From NCBI GenBank assembly GCA_023442465.1, contig JAEZZQ010000007.1, forward strand, positions 270,543 to 334,542: a DNA stretch of 64,000 bases, in the 5' to 3' direction. Of this stretch, positions 25,899-34,780 are shown in pieces; position 1 is the stretch's first letter, and the number at the start of each line of letters is the position of its first letter. The notes beneath the pieces are model-generated. The model ran no database searches and had not been told where the DNA came from. It worked only from the letters and a program-made list of their open reading frames with translations. The stretch comes from Bacillota bacterium. Lineage in GTDB: Bacteria > Bacillota > Clostridia > Lachnospirales > Lachnospiraceae. The translations under genes were made by a program, and so were the position numbers.

Positions 25899-27629
25899 AT
25901 GAAATTTCAGAAATTGCTTATTATACCATGGTATTACATGCTTGTTTTTCTTTTTATAGCAGGTGAAGCCGCCCTCTTTTTAATTCTGGGCGAAGATATT
26001 TATGTCAGCATGCATGATAACTTGGATTTGCATGTTGCTGACTATCATATTTTGTCCTTTACAGACACTTTCTTTTCCCACAATGTACAATTACCTCTTT
26101 TAAACGGAATTGACAGAGATTACTTTGCGTCGGAATTTTCTCTTTACAGCCTGCTTTATATCCTTTTCCCCACATCTGCTGCATATGTCGCCGGATATTT
26201 GTTAAAAACGGTTATTGCAGTGGTATCTTGTGTCCTGCTGGCAAAAGATGTTTTAGCGGATAACTACAAGCAATATGCACCGGTGGTGGTGTTATGCAGC
26301 TTCGCATACGGGATACTTCCGTTATACCCCACCTTCTCGTTTCCATTTGTATCTCTGCCATTTGTAATTCTTCTGCTCAGAAGAATTTATAAAAATCCCG
26401 GAGTTATTGCTTATTTTTTATTATTTTTATATCCTCTTCTATCCTACTTTACCTTCTTTGGCTTTTTTATACTGGCATACTTATTTCTTGCCATTATCCT
26501 TCTTTGGATAAAAAAAAAGAAGCTGCCTCTTTCCCTTACCGGCGCTTTCTGTGTCTTATTTGCCGGATTCGCACTTTGGGAATACCGGCTGTTCGGCATT
26601 ATGTTATTTGATACTACTCCTACCATACGCGAGACAATGGTGCAAGGCAACTATAATTATGCAGAAATATTATCTGCTATAAAAGAAGCTTTTACTATAG
26701 GTGTATTTCATGCGGAGGCAGTTCACACATGGTTTGTGCTTCCTGTTTGTATAATATATTTTCTGCTCTTAAACTACCGTTATATAAAAGAAAGAAATTA
26801 TAAGGGCATATGGGCCGATATCTTTAATTGGATTATCGCTTTTCTTGTTTTTAACAGTATTATTTACGGTCTGTATTATCAGGAATATTTCAGAAGCTTT
26901 ATTGAAATGATCATTCCTCCGCTAAAAGGCTTCCAATTTTCAAGGACGGTCTTTTTCAATCCTTTTCTTTGGTACCTTGCTCTTTTTATTATTCTAAAAA
27001 AGCTCTACGACAATCATAAACAAAAAACTGCTCATGCCATTGTATTGATGAGCATTGCAGTTATTCTGCTCACCGGTTCCAAATATAATGATTTATATCA
27101 TACCGCATTCAATTATGCGTACCGGATCATAAAGCAGCAGCCTTCCAATAGTCTGACTTACAAGGAATTTTATTCAGAAAACTTGTTTCGCAGTATTTTG
27201 TCCGATATCGATTATTCCGGTGAGAAATCTGTTGCATACGGTATGCATCCTGCAGTACTTGAATACAACGGTATTTTTACGTTAGACGGGTGCTTAAGTT
27301 ACTATCCGCAGGAGTACAAAGAACAATTTCGGGAAATAATAGCTCCTGCTTTAGACAGGGTGGAAAGCTTCCGTATTTATTATGATGACTGGGGCGCAAG
27401 AGCTTATTTATTTGCCGGTGTGGATGAAAATGTTTATGAGCCTGTAAGAAATCTGGAAATATCGGATACTAATTTATATATCGATGCGGATGCCTTTAGA
27501 AAAATGGAAGGAAAATATATTTTTTCCCGCATTAAGATAACAAATGAGGACGAGCTGAAGCTTCATTTGCGCGGTACCTATACCGATACCGCTTCCCCAT
27601 ACACAATCTATCTATATGAAGCAAATTGA
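25899..27629 (+). CDS. Polytopic membrane protein (DUF6044-like), envelope cluster
   Basis: A 576-residue protein with about eleven hydrophobic segments in the first 395 residues and a ~180-residue extracytoplasmic C-terminal domain without an anchor. The first loop has MHDNLDLHVADYHIL, a pattern seen in YfhO/GT-C-type proteins, where early acidic residues are important; a lipid-linked glycosyltransferase role is therefore possible but not shown. CGGAG precedes the ATG. Its stop overlaps the upstream frame of the UbiA gene, so the two are one operon. Confidence 0.65.
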   Translation: MKFQKLLIIPWYYMLVFLFIAGEAALFLILGEDIYVSMHDNLDLHVADYHILSFTDTFFSHNVQLPLLNGIDRDYFASEFSLYSLLYILFPTSAAYVAGYLLKTVIAVVSCVLLAKDVLADNYKQYAPVVVLCSFAYGILPLYPTFSFPFVSLPFVILLLRRIYKNPGVIAYFLLFLYPLLSYFTFFGFFILAYLFLAIILLWIKKKKLPLSLTGAFCVLFAGFALWEYRLFGIMLFDTTPTIRETMVQGNYNYAEILSAIKEAFTIGVFHAEAVHTWFVLPVCIIYFLLLNYRYIKERNYKGIWADIFNWIIAFLVFNSIIYGLYYQEYFRSFIEMIIPPLKGFQFSRTVFFNPFLWYLALFIILKKLYDNHKQKTAHAIVLMSIAVILLTGSKYNDLYHTAFNYAYRIIKQQPSNSLTYKEFYSENLFRSILSDIDYSGEKSVAYGMHPAVLEYNGIFTLDGCLSYYPQEYKEQFREIIAPALDRVESFRIYYDDWGARAYLFAGVDENVYEPVRNLEISDTNLYIDADAFRKMEGKYIFSRIKITNEDELKLHLRGTYTDTASPYTIYLYEAN

Positions 27630-27646
27630 AAGGATTTATATTTAAC

Positions 27647-28567
27647 ATGAAAAATTATATAAAAATAGCGCGCCCGGACCATTGGATTAAAAATCTGTTT
27701 ATCATACCCGGTATTATAGTGGCACTTCTTATATTTGGCAGGGATATTCATAATTTTTTTGCTATGCACTTTTTTCTCGGATTCATTGCGACCTGTCTTA
27801 TTTCTTCCGCGAATTATGTGATCAATGAATGGCTGGATGCTGATTTCGACAAATATCATCCGGTAAAAAAGAACCGCCCTGTAGTAACAAGCAGCTTAAA
27901 TTTTTCCTATGTTATGTTGGAATACGCTGTGCTTGTCTTGCTTGGATTAAGTTTTTCACTTTTTATTAATTCATATTTTGTACTTATAGAAATTTGGCTT
28001 CTAGTTATGGGGTTTTTATACAATGTAAAACCGTTTCGGACAAAAGATATTCCTTATGTGGACGTGCTTTCAGAATCAATAAACAATATTATCCGTCTCT
28101 TACTCGGCTGGTTTATTATTACAGATCATTATTTTCCGCCTATAAGCATTCTTATCGGTTACTGGATGTGCGGTGCTTTTCTTATGTCAGTAAAAAGATA
28201 TGCGGAATATAAAATGATCAATAACCCTGAAACAGCAGGCTTATACCGAAAATCATTCCGATATTATACGGAAAAATCTCTTTTATGTTCCTCCCTTTTT
28301 TACAGCATGTGCGCTACCGTCTTTACCTCTATCTTTATTATTGAATACCGGATAGAATATGTGCTGGCACTTCCTATGCTTATCGGCTTATTTGTACTTT
28401 ATTTTCACCTTTCGTTCAAGGAAGATTCGGTTGTCCAAAAGCCGGAAAAGTTATACAAGGAAAAATCCTTATTGTTTTATCTCCTTGCCTTTATTATTAT
28501 GTTGTTTATCTTGACCTTTATTGATATTCCGGTTATGGCTGAATATTTTAGAATCCATAAGTTATAG
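27647..28567 (+). CDS. UbiA-family prenyltransferase (DPPR-synthase-like)
   Basis: An integral membrane prenyltransferase of 306 residues with about eight helices. The aspartate-rich motif reads NEWLDADFDKYHPVKKNRPV (about residues 56-75). The HPxKxxRP extension is typical of the decaprenyl-phosphate phosphoribosyltransferase branch (mycobacterial Rv3806c type), which attaches phosphoribose to a polyprenyl phosphate. A second acidic region follows (DIPYVDVLSESINN). The ATG at 27647 is used; a TTG at 27626 overlaps the previous gene. Its downstream neighbour is a HAD phosphatase. Confidence 0.85.
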   Translation: MKNYIKIARPDHWIKNLFIIPGIIVALLIFGRDIHNFFAMHFFLGFIATCLISSANYVINEWLDADFDKYHPVKKNRPVVTSSLNFSYVMLEYAVLVLLGLSFSLFINSYFVLIEIWLLVMGFLYNVKPFRTKDIPYVDVLSESINNIIRLLLGWFIITDHYFPPISILIGYWMCGAFLMSVKRYAEYKMINNPETAGLYRKSFRYYTEKSLLCSSLFYSMCATVFTSIFIIEYRIEYVLALPMLIGLFVLYFHLSFKEDSVVQKPEKLYKEKSLLFYLLAFIIMLFILTFIDIPVMAEYFRIHKL

Positions 28568-28639
28568 ATCTGGCATAATATCAAGATGTATTGACACCAA
28601 AAATTATCTGGTCCCGAAAGAAAGGCGGTAATTAAAAGT

Positions 28640-29344
28640 ATGAACAATAAAAATGCTGTTTTTATAAGTAAAAAATTAATGGAATATCATGCCGTCATTC
28701 TTGATGTGGACGGGACTCTATACAGCCAGCCTTCTTTACGTTTTTTTATGGCAATTGATTTAATTAAGCATTACATCTTTCATCCACTTCGCATCAAAGA
28801 GCTATTTATCATAAAGAAATACCGGTTTGTCAGGGAAAATTGGGAAAGCATTGCCTTGGAAGCTGTAAAAGTCCCTTTTTCCATAGAAGAAATGCAATAT
28901 ACATATGTGGCAGAACAGATGAATACCTCACCGGAACAGGTACGGGAACTTATTTTATATTGGCTGCATAAGCATCCACTTAAGCTGATTAGAAAATATA
29001 AGGATTCCAAGCTGATAGATTATATAAAATTATTACGGGAAAGCGGAACTATTATTGTCATTTACTCGGATTATCCGGCAGCAGAAAAGTTGGATGCTCT
29101 GGGCATTTCTCCGGATTACATTTTTTGCTCTTCCGATATGGAGATAAATTGTATGAAGCCTGATCCAAAAGCAATGTATGTCATATTGGAGGAGCTTCAT
29201 GAAGTTCCGGGGAATGCTGTAATGATCGGAGACCGCTATTCGAAAGACGGCATCGCGGCAAAAAATGCAGGAATGGATTTTATTATTCTGGCAAAATTCA
29301 TATTTCGGCGTACAAATCTATATCAGCAGTTATTTATCAAGTAG
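28640..29344 (+). CDS. HAD-family hydrolase
   Basis: A 234-residue haloacid-dehalogenase-type phosphatase with all four motifs: DVDGTLY (about residues 18-24), IVIYSDYP (near 135), the lysine in CMKPDPKA (near 173) and GDRYSKDGIAAKNAG (near 193-207). The helical cap lies between motifs I and II. It follows the UbiA gene by 72 bases, so it may remove the phosphate of a polyprenyl-phospho-sugar phosphate, by analogy with the DPPR phosphatase step. That substrate is inferred from context only. A bidirectional terminator follows. Confidence 0.88.
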   Translation: MNNKNAVFISKKLMEYHAVILDVDGTLYSQPSLRFFMAIDLIKHYIFHPLRIKELFIIKKYRFVRENWESIALEAVKVPFSIEEMQYTYVAEQMNTSPEQVRELILYWLHKHPLKLIRKYKDSKLIDYIKLLRESGTIIVIYSDYPAAEKLDALGISPDYIFCSSDMEINCMKPDPKAMYVILEELHEVPGNAVMIGDRYSKDGIAAKNAGMDFIILAKFIFRRTNLYQQLFIK

Positions 29345-29361
29345 TTTATTTTCTGTAATAC

Positions 29362-29424
29362 AAAAAATAATCCCCACGGCAGATAGCAGTTGATTATGCT
29401 TGTTGCGCGCAGGGATTATTTTTC
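29362..29424. terminator. Bidirectional intrinsic terminator
   Basis: AAAAAATAATCCC (29362-29374) and GGGATTATTTTTC (29412-29424) form a long A/T-flanked stem between the convergent HAD and response-regulator genes. The run of A on one side and T on the other serves both strands. Confidence 0.8.
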
Positions 29425-29471
29425 ATCTAGCTTATTCATCAGATATATTTCTTCAATTATAAATACAGATA

Positions 29472-30161
29472 TTACACCTTAAAGCGGTATCCTACTCCCC
29501 AGATCGTCTCTATATACTGAGGCTTTGCCGTATCGTATTCGATTTTCTCACGAATCTTTTTGATATGGACCGTTACCGTAGCGATGTCGCCGATAGAATC
29601 CATATCCCATATTTCACGGAACAACTCTTCCTTTGTAAATACGTGGTTCGGATTCTCTGCAAGGAAAGTGAGCAAATCGAATTCCTTTGTCGTAAAGGTC
29701 TTCTCCTCATTGTCGATATAAACCCTTCTCGCTGTCTTATCAATACGGATTCCCCGAATTTCAACGATATCGTTTGTCTTTTGCATGGAACCGACAAGTC
29801 TGTCATATCTTGCCATATGTGCTTTTACTCTCGCTACCAGCTCACTGGGGCTGAAAGGCTTTGTCATATAGTCGTCTGCGCCGAGGCCAAGCCCTCTTAT
29901 CTTATCGATATCATCTTTTTTGGCTGAAACCATAAGGATGGGTATGTTTTTTTCTTCCCTGATTTTCTTACATACCTCGAAACCGTCGATTCCGGGAAGC
30001 ATCAGATCGAGAATAATCAAATCAAAGTCTCCATTCAAGGCCTTTTCCAGCCCCATATCTCCCGAATGTTCGATTTCTACTTCAAAATCACTCAGTTCTA
30101 AATAGTCTTTCTCTAAGTCAGCAATTGCTTCTTCATCTTCTACAATTAAAATTTTGCTCAT
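29472..30161 (-). CDS. OmpR/PhoB-family response regulator
   Basis: Two-domain transcription factor of 229 residues: a receiver with the acidic pair VEDEE near residues 8-12, phospho-acceptor D in LIILDLMLPGIDG (near 51), the K of MTKPFSPSELVARV, and a winged-helix output domain ending YIETIWGVGYRFKV. The start may be the ATG at 30161 or a TTG two codons upstream with better RBS spacing. It lies 51 bases before its histidine kinase on the same strand. Confidence 0.95.
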   Translation of the reverse strand: MSKILIVEDEEAIADLEKDYLELSDFEVEIEHSGDMGLEKALNGDFDLIILDLMLPGIDGFEVCKKIREEKNIPILMVSAKKDDIDKIRGLGLGADDYMTKPFSPSELVARVKAHMARYDRLVGSMQKTNDIVEIRGIRIDKTARRVYIDNEEKTFTTKEFDLLTFLAENPNHVFTKEELFREIWDMDSIGDIATVTVHIKKIREKIEYDTAKPQYIETIWGVGYRFKV

Positions 30162-30212
30162 ATTCAATTACACCTTTCTATATATTTTATTCTTTCCCTC
30201 TTTGGTTTCGTG

Positions 30213-31688
30213 TTATTCCTTTACTTCACGGTACTTTCTGAATACAAAGTGCAGGCATGTGCCCTCGTTCTCCTTACTCGTTGCCCATATATATCCACCG
30301 TGGTCTTCCACGATTTTCTTTACAATTGATAAGCCGATTCCGCTTCCTCCCTTGGAAGAGTTTCTGGAAGCATCTGTACGGTAAAAACGCTCAAAAATGT
30401 TCGACAAGTCTTTGGCTGCAATACCTTTTCCGTTATCCTCTATCTCTACCCGGATAGAATCCACTTCATCCAGTATACGGATGTCGATGACTCCCTTTTC
30501 CTTATCCAGATACTTGACGCTATTGCCGATGATATTGCTGATTACCCGCTTTAGCTGTTCCGGATCCGCAATGATTATCGTATCCGGGGAAACTAAGTTG
30601 AAATAATTGAGTTCGATATTTTTCGATTCCAGATCCAGGCCCACCTCTTCGATACAATCCCCGAAGTAGTCCGCCACATTGATACGGTGGAAATGATAGG
30701 GCATCCGGTTGGAATCGATTCCCGAGTAGACGGTCAGCTCATTGATCAGCCGGTCCATATCGTTTGCCTTATTATAAATGGTCTTAATATACTTATCCAT
30801 TTTCTCAGGGGTATCCGCAACGCCATCCATGATACCTTCCACATAGCCCTTTATCGCAGTGATGGGAGTCTTTAAATCATGGGAAATATTGCTGATCAGC
30901 TCTCTGTTCTGCTTCTCGTGCTCGAATTTTTCATCCGTGGTCTCCTTCAGACGCAGGCGCATGTCTTCATAATTTTTATACAGTTCCCCTATTTCGCCTT
31001 TGTTATCCGTATTCAGCATGTATTCCAGGTTGCCGCGGGCAATGCTCTTCATTGCCATATTCAATTCGTTTATCGGCAGGAATACACCCATGTGAATCCA
31101 GCGGGTGAGCATCACGCTGGTAAACAGCAATATTAATATAATAGCGATAAACATGTCTATTAAAAGCTGCTTCGATATCAGTGTGTGTATCTTGGTAATA
31201 ATGAAAAAACTTCCCTCCGTACCGTCAGAAAAAGTGAAATCCAACTGCTTTACCAGCTTTTCCATGCTGTTATAATAATAACCCGCATCATGGCTTTCAT
31301 TCGCGTATCCGTATGCAGGGAGAATATTGAATATCTTATCCGCAGCTACGGTATTTCCTGCATAATATAGCTGATCTCCTTTACGAACGAGAATATAGGA
31401 GGCTTTGTCCTCTATTCCTTTATTTATATCGTTGAGATAAGCAGTATCTTCCAGTTTCGCCTCATCCGTGGCTATCTGCTTCTTCACTTCTTTAAAAACC
31501 TTCTCGGAAATCAGTTCGAAGGTCTGCGCAGGGTCTGACATCATCGTATAGTCGACGTTCACCATTCCGAATTCCCGCTGTGCATTCATCAAATATCCTC
31601 CGATACTTATGAATGCCAAGGCCGTCAGCATCAGAGGCAGAAATACAATTGTAAGAAACGTAACTAACAATCTCGTCTTAAACTTCAT
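30213..31688 (-). CDS. Membrane sensor histidine kinase
   Basis: Partner of the adjacent OmpR-type regulator. The 491 residues comprise an N-terminal helix (about 8-30), an extracytoplasmic sensor domain (about 31-170), a second helix (about 172-192), HAMP (about 193-250), the HisKA box SNISHDLKTPITAIKGYVEG (His near 272) and a HATPase with NIIGNSVKYLDK, DNGKGIAAKDL, FERFYRTDASRN and GGSGIGLSIVKKIVEDHGG. The sensed signal is unknown. It follows a weak GGGG RBS. Confidence 0.95.
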   Translation of the reverse strand: MKFKTRLLVTFLTIVFLPLMLTALAFISIGGYLMNAQREFGMVNVDYTMMSDPAQTFELISEKVFKEVKKQIATDEAKLEDTAYLNDINKGIEDKASYILVRKGDQLYYAGNTVAADKIFNILPAYGYANESHDAGYYYNSMEKLVKQLDFTFSDGTEGSFFIITKIHTLISKQLLIDMFIAIILILLFTSVMLTRWIHMGVFLPINELNMAMKSIARGNLEYMLNTDNKGEIGELYKNYEDMRLRLKETTDEKFEHEKQNRELISNISHDLKTPITAIKGYVEGIMDGVADTPEKMDKYIKTIYNKANDMDRLINELTVYSGIDSNRMPYHFHRINVADYFGDCIEEVGLDLESKNIELNYFNLVSPDTIIIADPEQLKRVISNIIGNSVKYLDKEKGVIDIRILDEVDSIRVEIEDNGKGIAAKDLSNIFERFYRTDASRNSSKGGSGIGLSIVKKIVEDHGGYIWATSKENEGTCLHFVFRKYREVKE

Positions 31689-31851
31689 AGTTATTTCCCC
31701 TGCACTTTATTTATTATTACGATTATAGCACATGATAGCCCTTTATATTATAAAAAGAACAGTAGAAACTTATTAAATCTTTGTAAAATAATTCACTATT
31801 TATTATTTTTAAGTGTTATAATGTTAGTATTATAATATTTATCAAATAGTC

Positions 31852-31899
31852 TTGACACAACAAATTTCTTTGTTATAATAAAAGTAGTAATCATTACTA
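31852..31899 (+). promoter_or_regulatory. perR promoter with PerR-like operator
   Basis: A near-consensus sigma-A promoter, TTGACA (31852-31857), 16 bases, TATAAT (31874-31879), is followed by the perfect palindrome TAGTAATCATTACTA (31885-31899) across the expected start site. This layout predicts self-repression by the Fur/PerR protein encoded 19 bases further on. The same palindrome occurs before nifJ. Confidence 0.85.
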
Positions 31900-31917
31900 A
31901 TTTTGAAGGAGCAGTAA

Positions 31918-32310
31918 ATGGCAGTTAAATACAGCAGACAGCGGGAGGTCATTAAAGACTTCCTTTGCACGAGAAAAGATCACCCCACTGCGGACATGGT
32001 ATATATGAATGTCCGGCAGCAATATCCTAATATAAGTCTGGGTACCGTATACCGCAATCTGACGCTTCTCACCGAACGGGGAGAAATACAGAAGATCAGC
32101 GTGGGCGACGGCGTGGATCACTTTGATGCGGACACCTCTCCCCATAATCACTTTATCTGCATGGGATGCGGAAGCGTTATCGACCTGGAGATGGAGAGCA
32201 TCGAACATATTTCCGAGTCTGCACGCCGGAACTTCAATGGGCGTATCGATGGCCATGTTACTTATTTTTATGGCTTATGCGGGGACTGCTGCAAGTCGAA
32301 TCTTTCATAA
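31918..32310 (+). CDS. perR: Fur-family peroxide/metal-responsive repressor, probably PerR
   Basis: A 130-residue regulator with an N-terminal winged helix (SRQREVIKDFL, HPTADMVY, ISLGTVYRNL) and a C-terminal metal domain with DHFDADTSPHNHFICMGCG and a terminal CGDCC. The two Cys pairs form the structural zinc site, and the His/Asp cluster is that of PerR/Fur sensors. PerR rather than Fur is inferred from the downstream reverse rubrerythrin and the 7-1-7 palindromes. AAGGAG precedes the ATG. Confidence 0.9.
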   Translation: MAVKYSRQREVIKDFLCTRKDHPTADMVYMNVRQQYPNISLGTVYRNLTLLTERGEIQKISVGDGVDHFDADTSPHNHFICMGCGSVIDLEMESIEHISESARRNFNGRIDGHVTYFYGLCGDCCKSNLS

Positions 32311-32400
32311 TCCTCATGGATGATTAGTTAAGTTACTCTATGGCAGTTATTATAAGCAAGAAAAATTGAAAAGCATGAAAATGAAAAGGAGAATACGATT

Positions 32401-32940
32401 ATGAAATTTGTATGTCAAGTATGTGGTTATGTTCATGAAGGAGATGCAGCACCGGAAAACTGTCCTATCTGTAATGCACCGGCTTCCAAATTTACTCAGC
32501 AGAGCGACACTATGACATGGGCTGCTGAACACGTAGTAGGCGTTGCTCAGGGCGTTAGCGAAGATATTTTAATGGACTTAAGAGACAACTTCAAGGGAGA
32601 ATGCTCCGAAGTCGGCATGTATCTGGCTATGTCAAGAGTTGCACATAGAGAAGGTTATCCTGAAATCGGTTTATATTGGGAAAAAGCAGCTTGGGAAGAA
32701 GCAGAGCACGCTGCAAAATTCGCTGAATTATTGGGCGAAGTAGTAACGGATTCCACAAAGAAGAACCTCGAGATGAGAGTAGAAGCTGAAAACGGAGCAA
32801 CCGCAGGCAAGTTCGACCTTGCAAAGCGCGCAAAGGCTGCCAACCTCGATGCAATTCATGACACGGTTCATGAGATGGCGAGAGACGAGGCTAGACACGG
32901 CAAAGCATTTGAGGGACTTCTGAAGAGATACTTTGGCTAA
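32401..32940 (+). CDS. Reverse rubrerythrin (NADH peroxidase type)
   Basis: Peroxide-scavenging diiron protein. The 179 residues are in reverse domain order: a rubredoxin-like FeS4 domain first (CQVCGYVHEG...CPICNAP, residues 5-25), then a ferritin-like four-helix domain with the E/ExxH ligands (GECSEVGMYLAMSRVAHREG, WEEAEHAAKFAELLGE, DEARHGKAFEGLLKRYFG). Reverse rubrerythrins of clostridia reduce H2O2 with electrons from NADH via rubredoxin. AAAGGAG precedes the ATG. It lies 90 bases after perR with no terminator between, so both are probably under the perR operator. Confidence 0.95.
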   Translation: MKFVCQVCGYVHEGDAAPENCPICNAPASKFTQQSDTMTWAAEHVVGVAQGVSEDILMDLRDNFKGECSEVGMYLAMSRVAHREGYPEIGLYWEKAAWEEAEHAAKFAELLGEVVTDSTKKNLEMRVEAENGATAGKFDLAKRAKAANLDAIHDTVHEMARDEARHGKAFEGLLKRYFG

Positions 32941-32978
32941 ATTAAGTAAGCTATATAGAAATAGAATAAGACTTTTAG

Positions 32979-33010
32979 AGGAATGAGTACAAATGTGCTC
33001 GTTCCTTTTT
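32979..33010 (+). terminator. Intrinsic terminator after reverse rubrerythrin
   Basis: AGGAATGAGTAC and GTGCTCGTTCCT form a 12-bp stem with G-U pairs around a 4-base loop, followed by TTTTTTT. Confidence 0.85.
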
Positions 33011-33152
33011 TTGTTTTAAATATGAGTTTTTAGTTAGATATCATATGAAAGGATCTACGCTATAAAACTGATGCTATTTTATCTGAAAATATGGTAAAAT
33101 GAAAAAGATTACCCTGAAAATATACATATATCATACGAGGAATGATTGGAAT

Positions 33153-33839
33153 ATGAATAATAAAAATGTAAAACAGCTATTATTTTCTTTAGGAGCGGAT
33201 TTGTGCGGAATCGCAAGTATAGATAGATTTAATGATGCACCCAGAGGCTATCATCCATTAGATGTACTATCCTCTTGTAAATCCGTTATTTCTTTTGCGT
33301 GTCGATTTCCAGCAGGTACTTTGGCTTGCAAAACAGCTGTTCCATATACACGAGTACGGAATTCTATTACTCCTAAAATGGATTCGATTGCACTTGATTT
33401 TTGTATTGAAATGGAGAAAAATGGATTTTTGGCGGTACCTATTCCTACAAATGAAAGTGAATGGGATGAAAACACCGGAAGATGGCGTTCCATCGTTTCA
33501 CAAAAGCACGCAGCCCAGGCGGCTGGGCTTGGAACAATCGGAAGGCATTCTCTGTTAATTACTCCTGAGTTCGGAAGTATGGTTTGGCTGGGAACCGTAT
33601 TAACAGAAGCCGAGCTTGTACCGGATAATATGAAAGAACGCCTTTGCAATGATTGCAGCCTATGTGTTGAAGTTTGTCCCTCAAATGCACTAAAGAACCT
33701 TGACTTGGAGCAACAAACTTGTTGGGATTATGCATTTGGTGATGATGAAACTAAAAAAAATTGGATTATTTCGTGCCATAAATGCAGAGATATATGTCCC
33801 TATAATCTTGGAACTGAAAACAAAAAATTAAAACGCTAA
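33153..33839 (+). CDS. Double 4Fe-4S protein related to epoxyqueuosine reductase
   Basis: A 228-residue protein with an N-terminal QueG-like domain (SLGADLCGIASIDRF, ...AAQAAGLGTIGRHSLLITPEFGSMVWLGTVLT) and a C-terminal pair of [4Fe-4S] motifs (CNDCSLCVEVCPSNAL and CHKCRDICPYN). Bacterial QueG is ~340-380 residues and has a cobalamin-binding region; this protein is shorter and should be called QueG-like rather than QueG. The ATG at 33153 follows GAGGAA. Its 3' end overlaps a decayed GNAT fragment on the other strand. Confidence 0.82.
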   Translation: MNNKNVKQLLFSLGADLCGIASIDRFNDAPRGYHPLDVLSSCKSVISFACRFPAGTLACKTAVPYTRVRNSITPKMDSIALDFCIEMEKNGFLAVPIPTNESEWDENTGRWRSIVSQKHAAQAAGLGTIGRHSLLITPEFGSMVWLGTVLTEAELVPDNMKERLCNDCSLCVEVCPSNALKNLDLEQQTCWDYAFGDDETKKNWIISCHKCRDICPYNLGTENKKLKR

Positions 33840-33936
33840 ACATTTTAATCCTGCTGTGATTTTCCTCTCTTTGAAAACTTTATATCCAAGGCGTTCATAT
33901 AATGATATATTTCTTTTGCTTCTGGTACAGGTAAAC
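33828..33936 (-). pseudogene. C-terminal remnant of a GNAT acetyltransferase
   Basis: The minus strand reads CTRSKRNISLYERLGYKVF and then KERKITAGLKCLAF before a stop, the typical end of a GNAT fold (NxxLYERLGY). No matching N-terminal part or start codon is found upstream in frame. The rest of the 33840-34216 gap holds no convincing gene. It overlaps the last 12 bases of the Fe-S gene. Confidence 0.5.
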
Positions 33937-34216
33937 AATTCGTATCTTTTTCACAATAAGCTCTGACGGAATGCATAATTACATTGATTTCGTCTATTCT
34001 TTCAAGCAGGATAGCCAATTTGCAGGAATTCCATAAATTTGTTCACATCCGTTATGAAACTCCCATGATTCCTGATCAGATTTTATTTAAAAGATAAAAA
34101 GAGAATATAGGCAAATTGACAAGATAAGTATAATATTCTACACTGATAAATAATTGTTGGTTTGTGCCAGGCAAATAAGGCATAAAACATTTCTTTCGGA
34201 GGAGGGGGAGTACAAA

Positions 34217-34780
34217 ATGGATAGAATAAAATTAGTTTCTCCTGCAGCGGAACATAAAGGCGCAGCCGAAAGCTACAAAAAAGAGTTTTTTGATTGCGGT
34301 GAAGCCGTAATTAACGGCAGTGCGTTATTAGACCAGATGGAATATGACGAATGGTTAGAGAACACGAAGCGCAACAGCAATCCTAAGACCGCCAGAGCCG
34401 ATTGGGTGGCCGCAAGCACCTTCTTTGCCATACGGGAAAGTGATAGCCGGATTATCGGCATGATTGATATAAGGCACAATCTTGACAACGAATTTCTTGC
34501 TCAATACGGCGGGCATATCGGATATTCAGTCAGGCCGGGTGAACGAAGAAAAGGATATGCTGCGAAGATGCTGCAACAAGCCTTGGATTACGCAAGATGC
34601 CTTGGTTTATCCAGTGTTATGCTGGGGTGCTATTCTGACAATCTTGCATCAAAAAAGACGATTGAAACATACGATGGCCGGTTAACAGAAGTAAAGCCAT
34701 ACCTTGACGGCAGAATGATGAATGTTTATTGGATTGACCTTACCATTATATACTCTTCTTCATTCTCATCAACAATTTGA
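34217..34780 (+). CDS. GNAT family N-acetyltransferase
   Basis: A 187-residue acetyl-CoA-dependent acetyltransferase. The fold is visible from RIIGMIDIRHNLDNEFLAQYGGHIGYSVRP through the acetyl-CoA loop GERRKGYAAKMLQQAL to NLASKKTIETYDGRL. Substrate unknown. A strong GGAGGGGGAG precedes the ATG at 34217. Its last 55 bases overlap the convergent GNAT gene, and the last ~9 residues lie beyond the usual YWIDL end, so the native stop may have been lost. Confidence 0.88.
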   Translation: MDRIKLVSPAAEHKGAAESYKKEFFDCGEAVINGSALLDQMEYDEWLENTKRNSNPKTARADWVAASTFFAIRESDSRIIGMIDIRHNLDNEFLAQYGGHIGYSVRPGERRKGYAAKMLQQALDYARCLGLSSVMLGCYSDNLASKKTIETYDGRLTEVKPYLDGRMMNVYWIDLTIIYSSSFSSTI

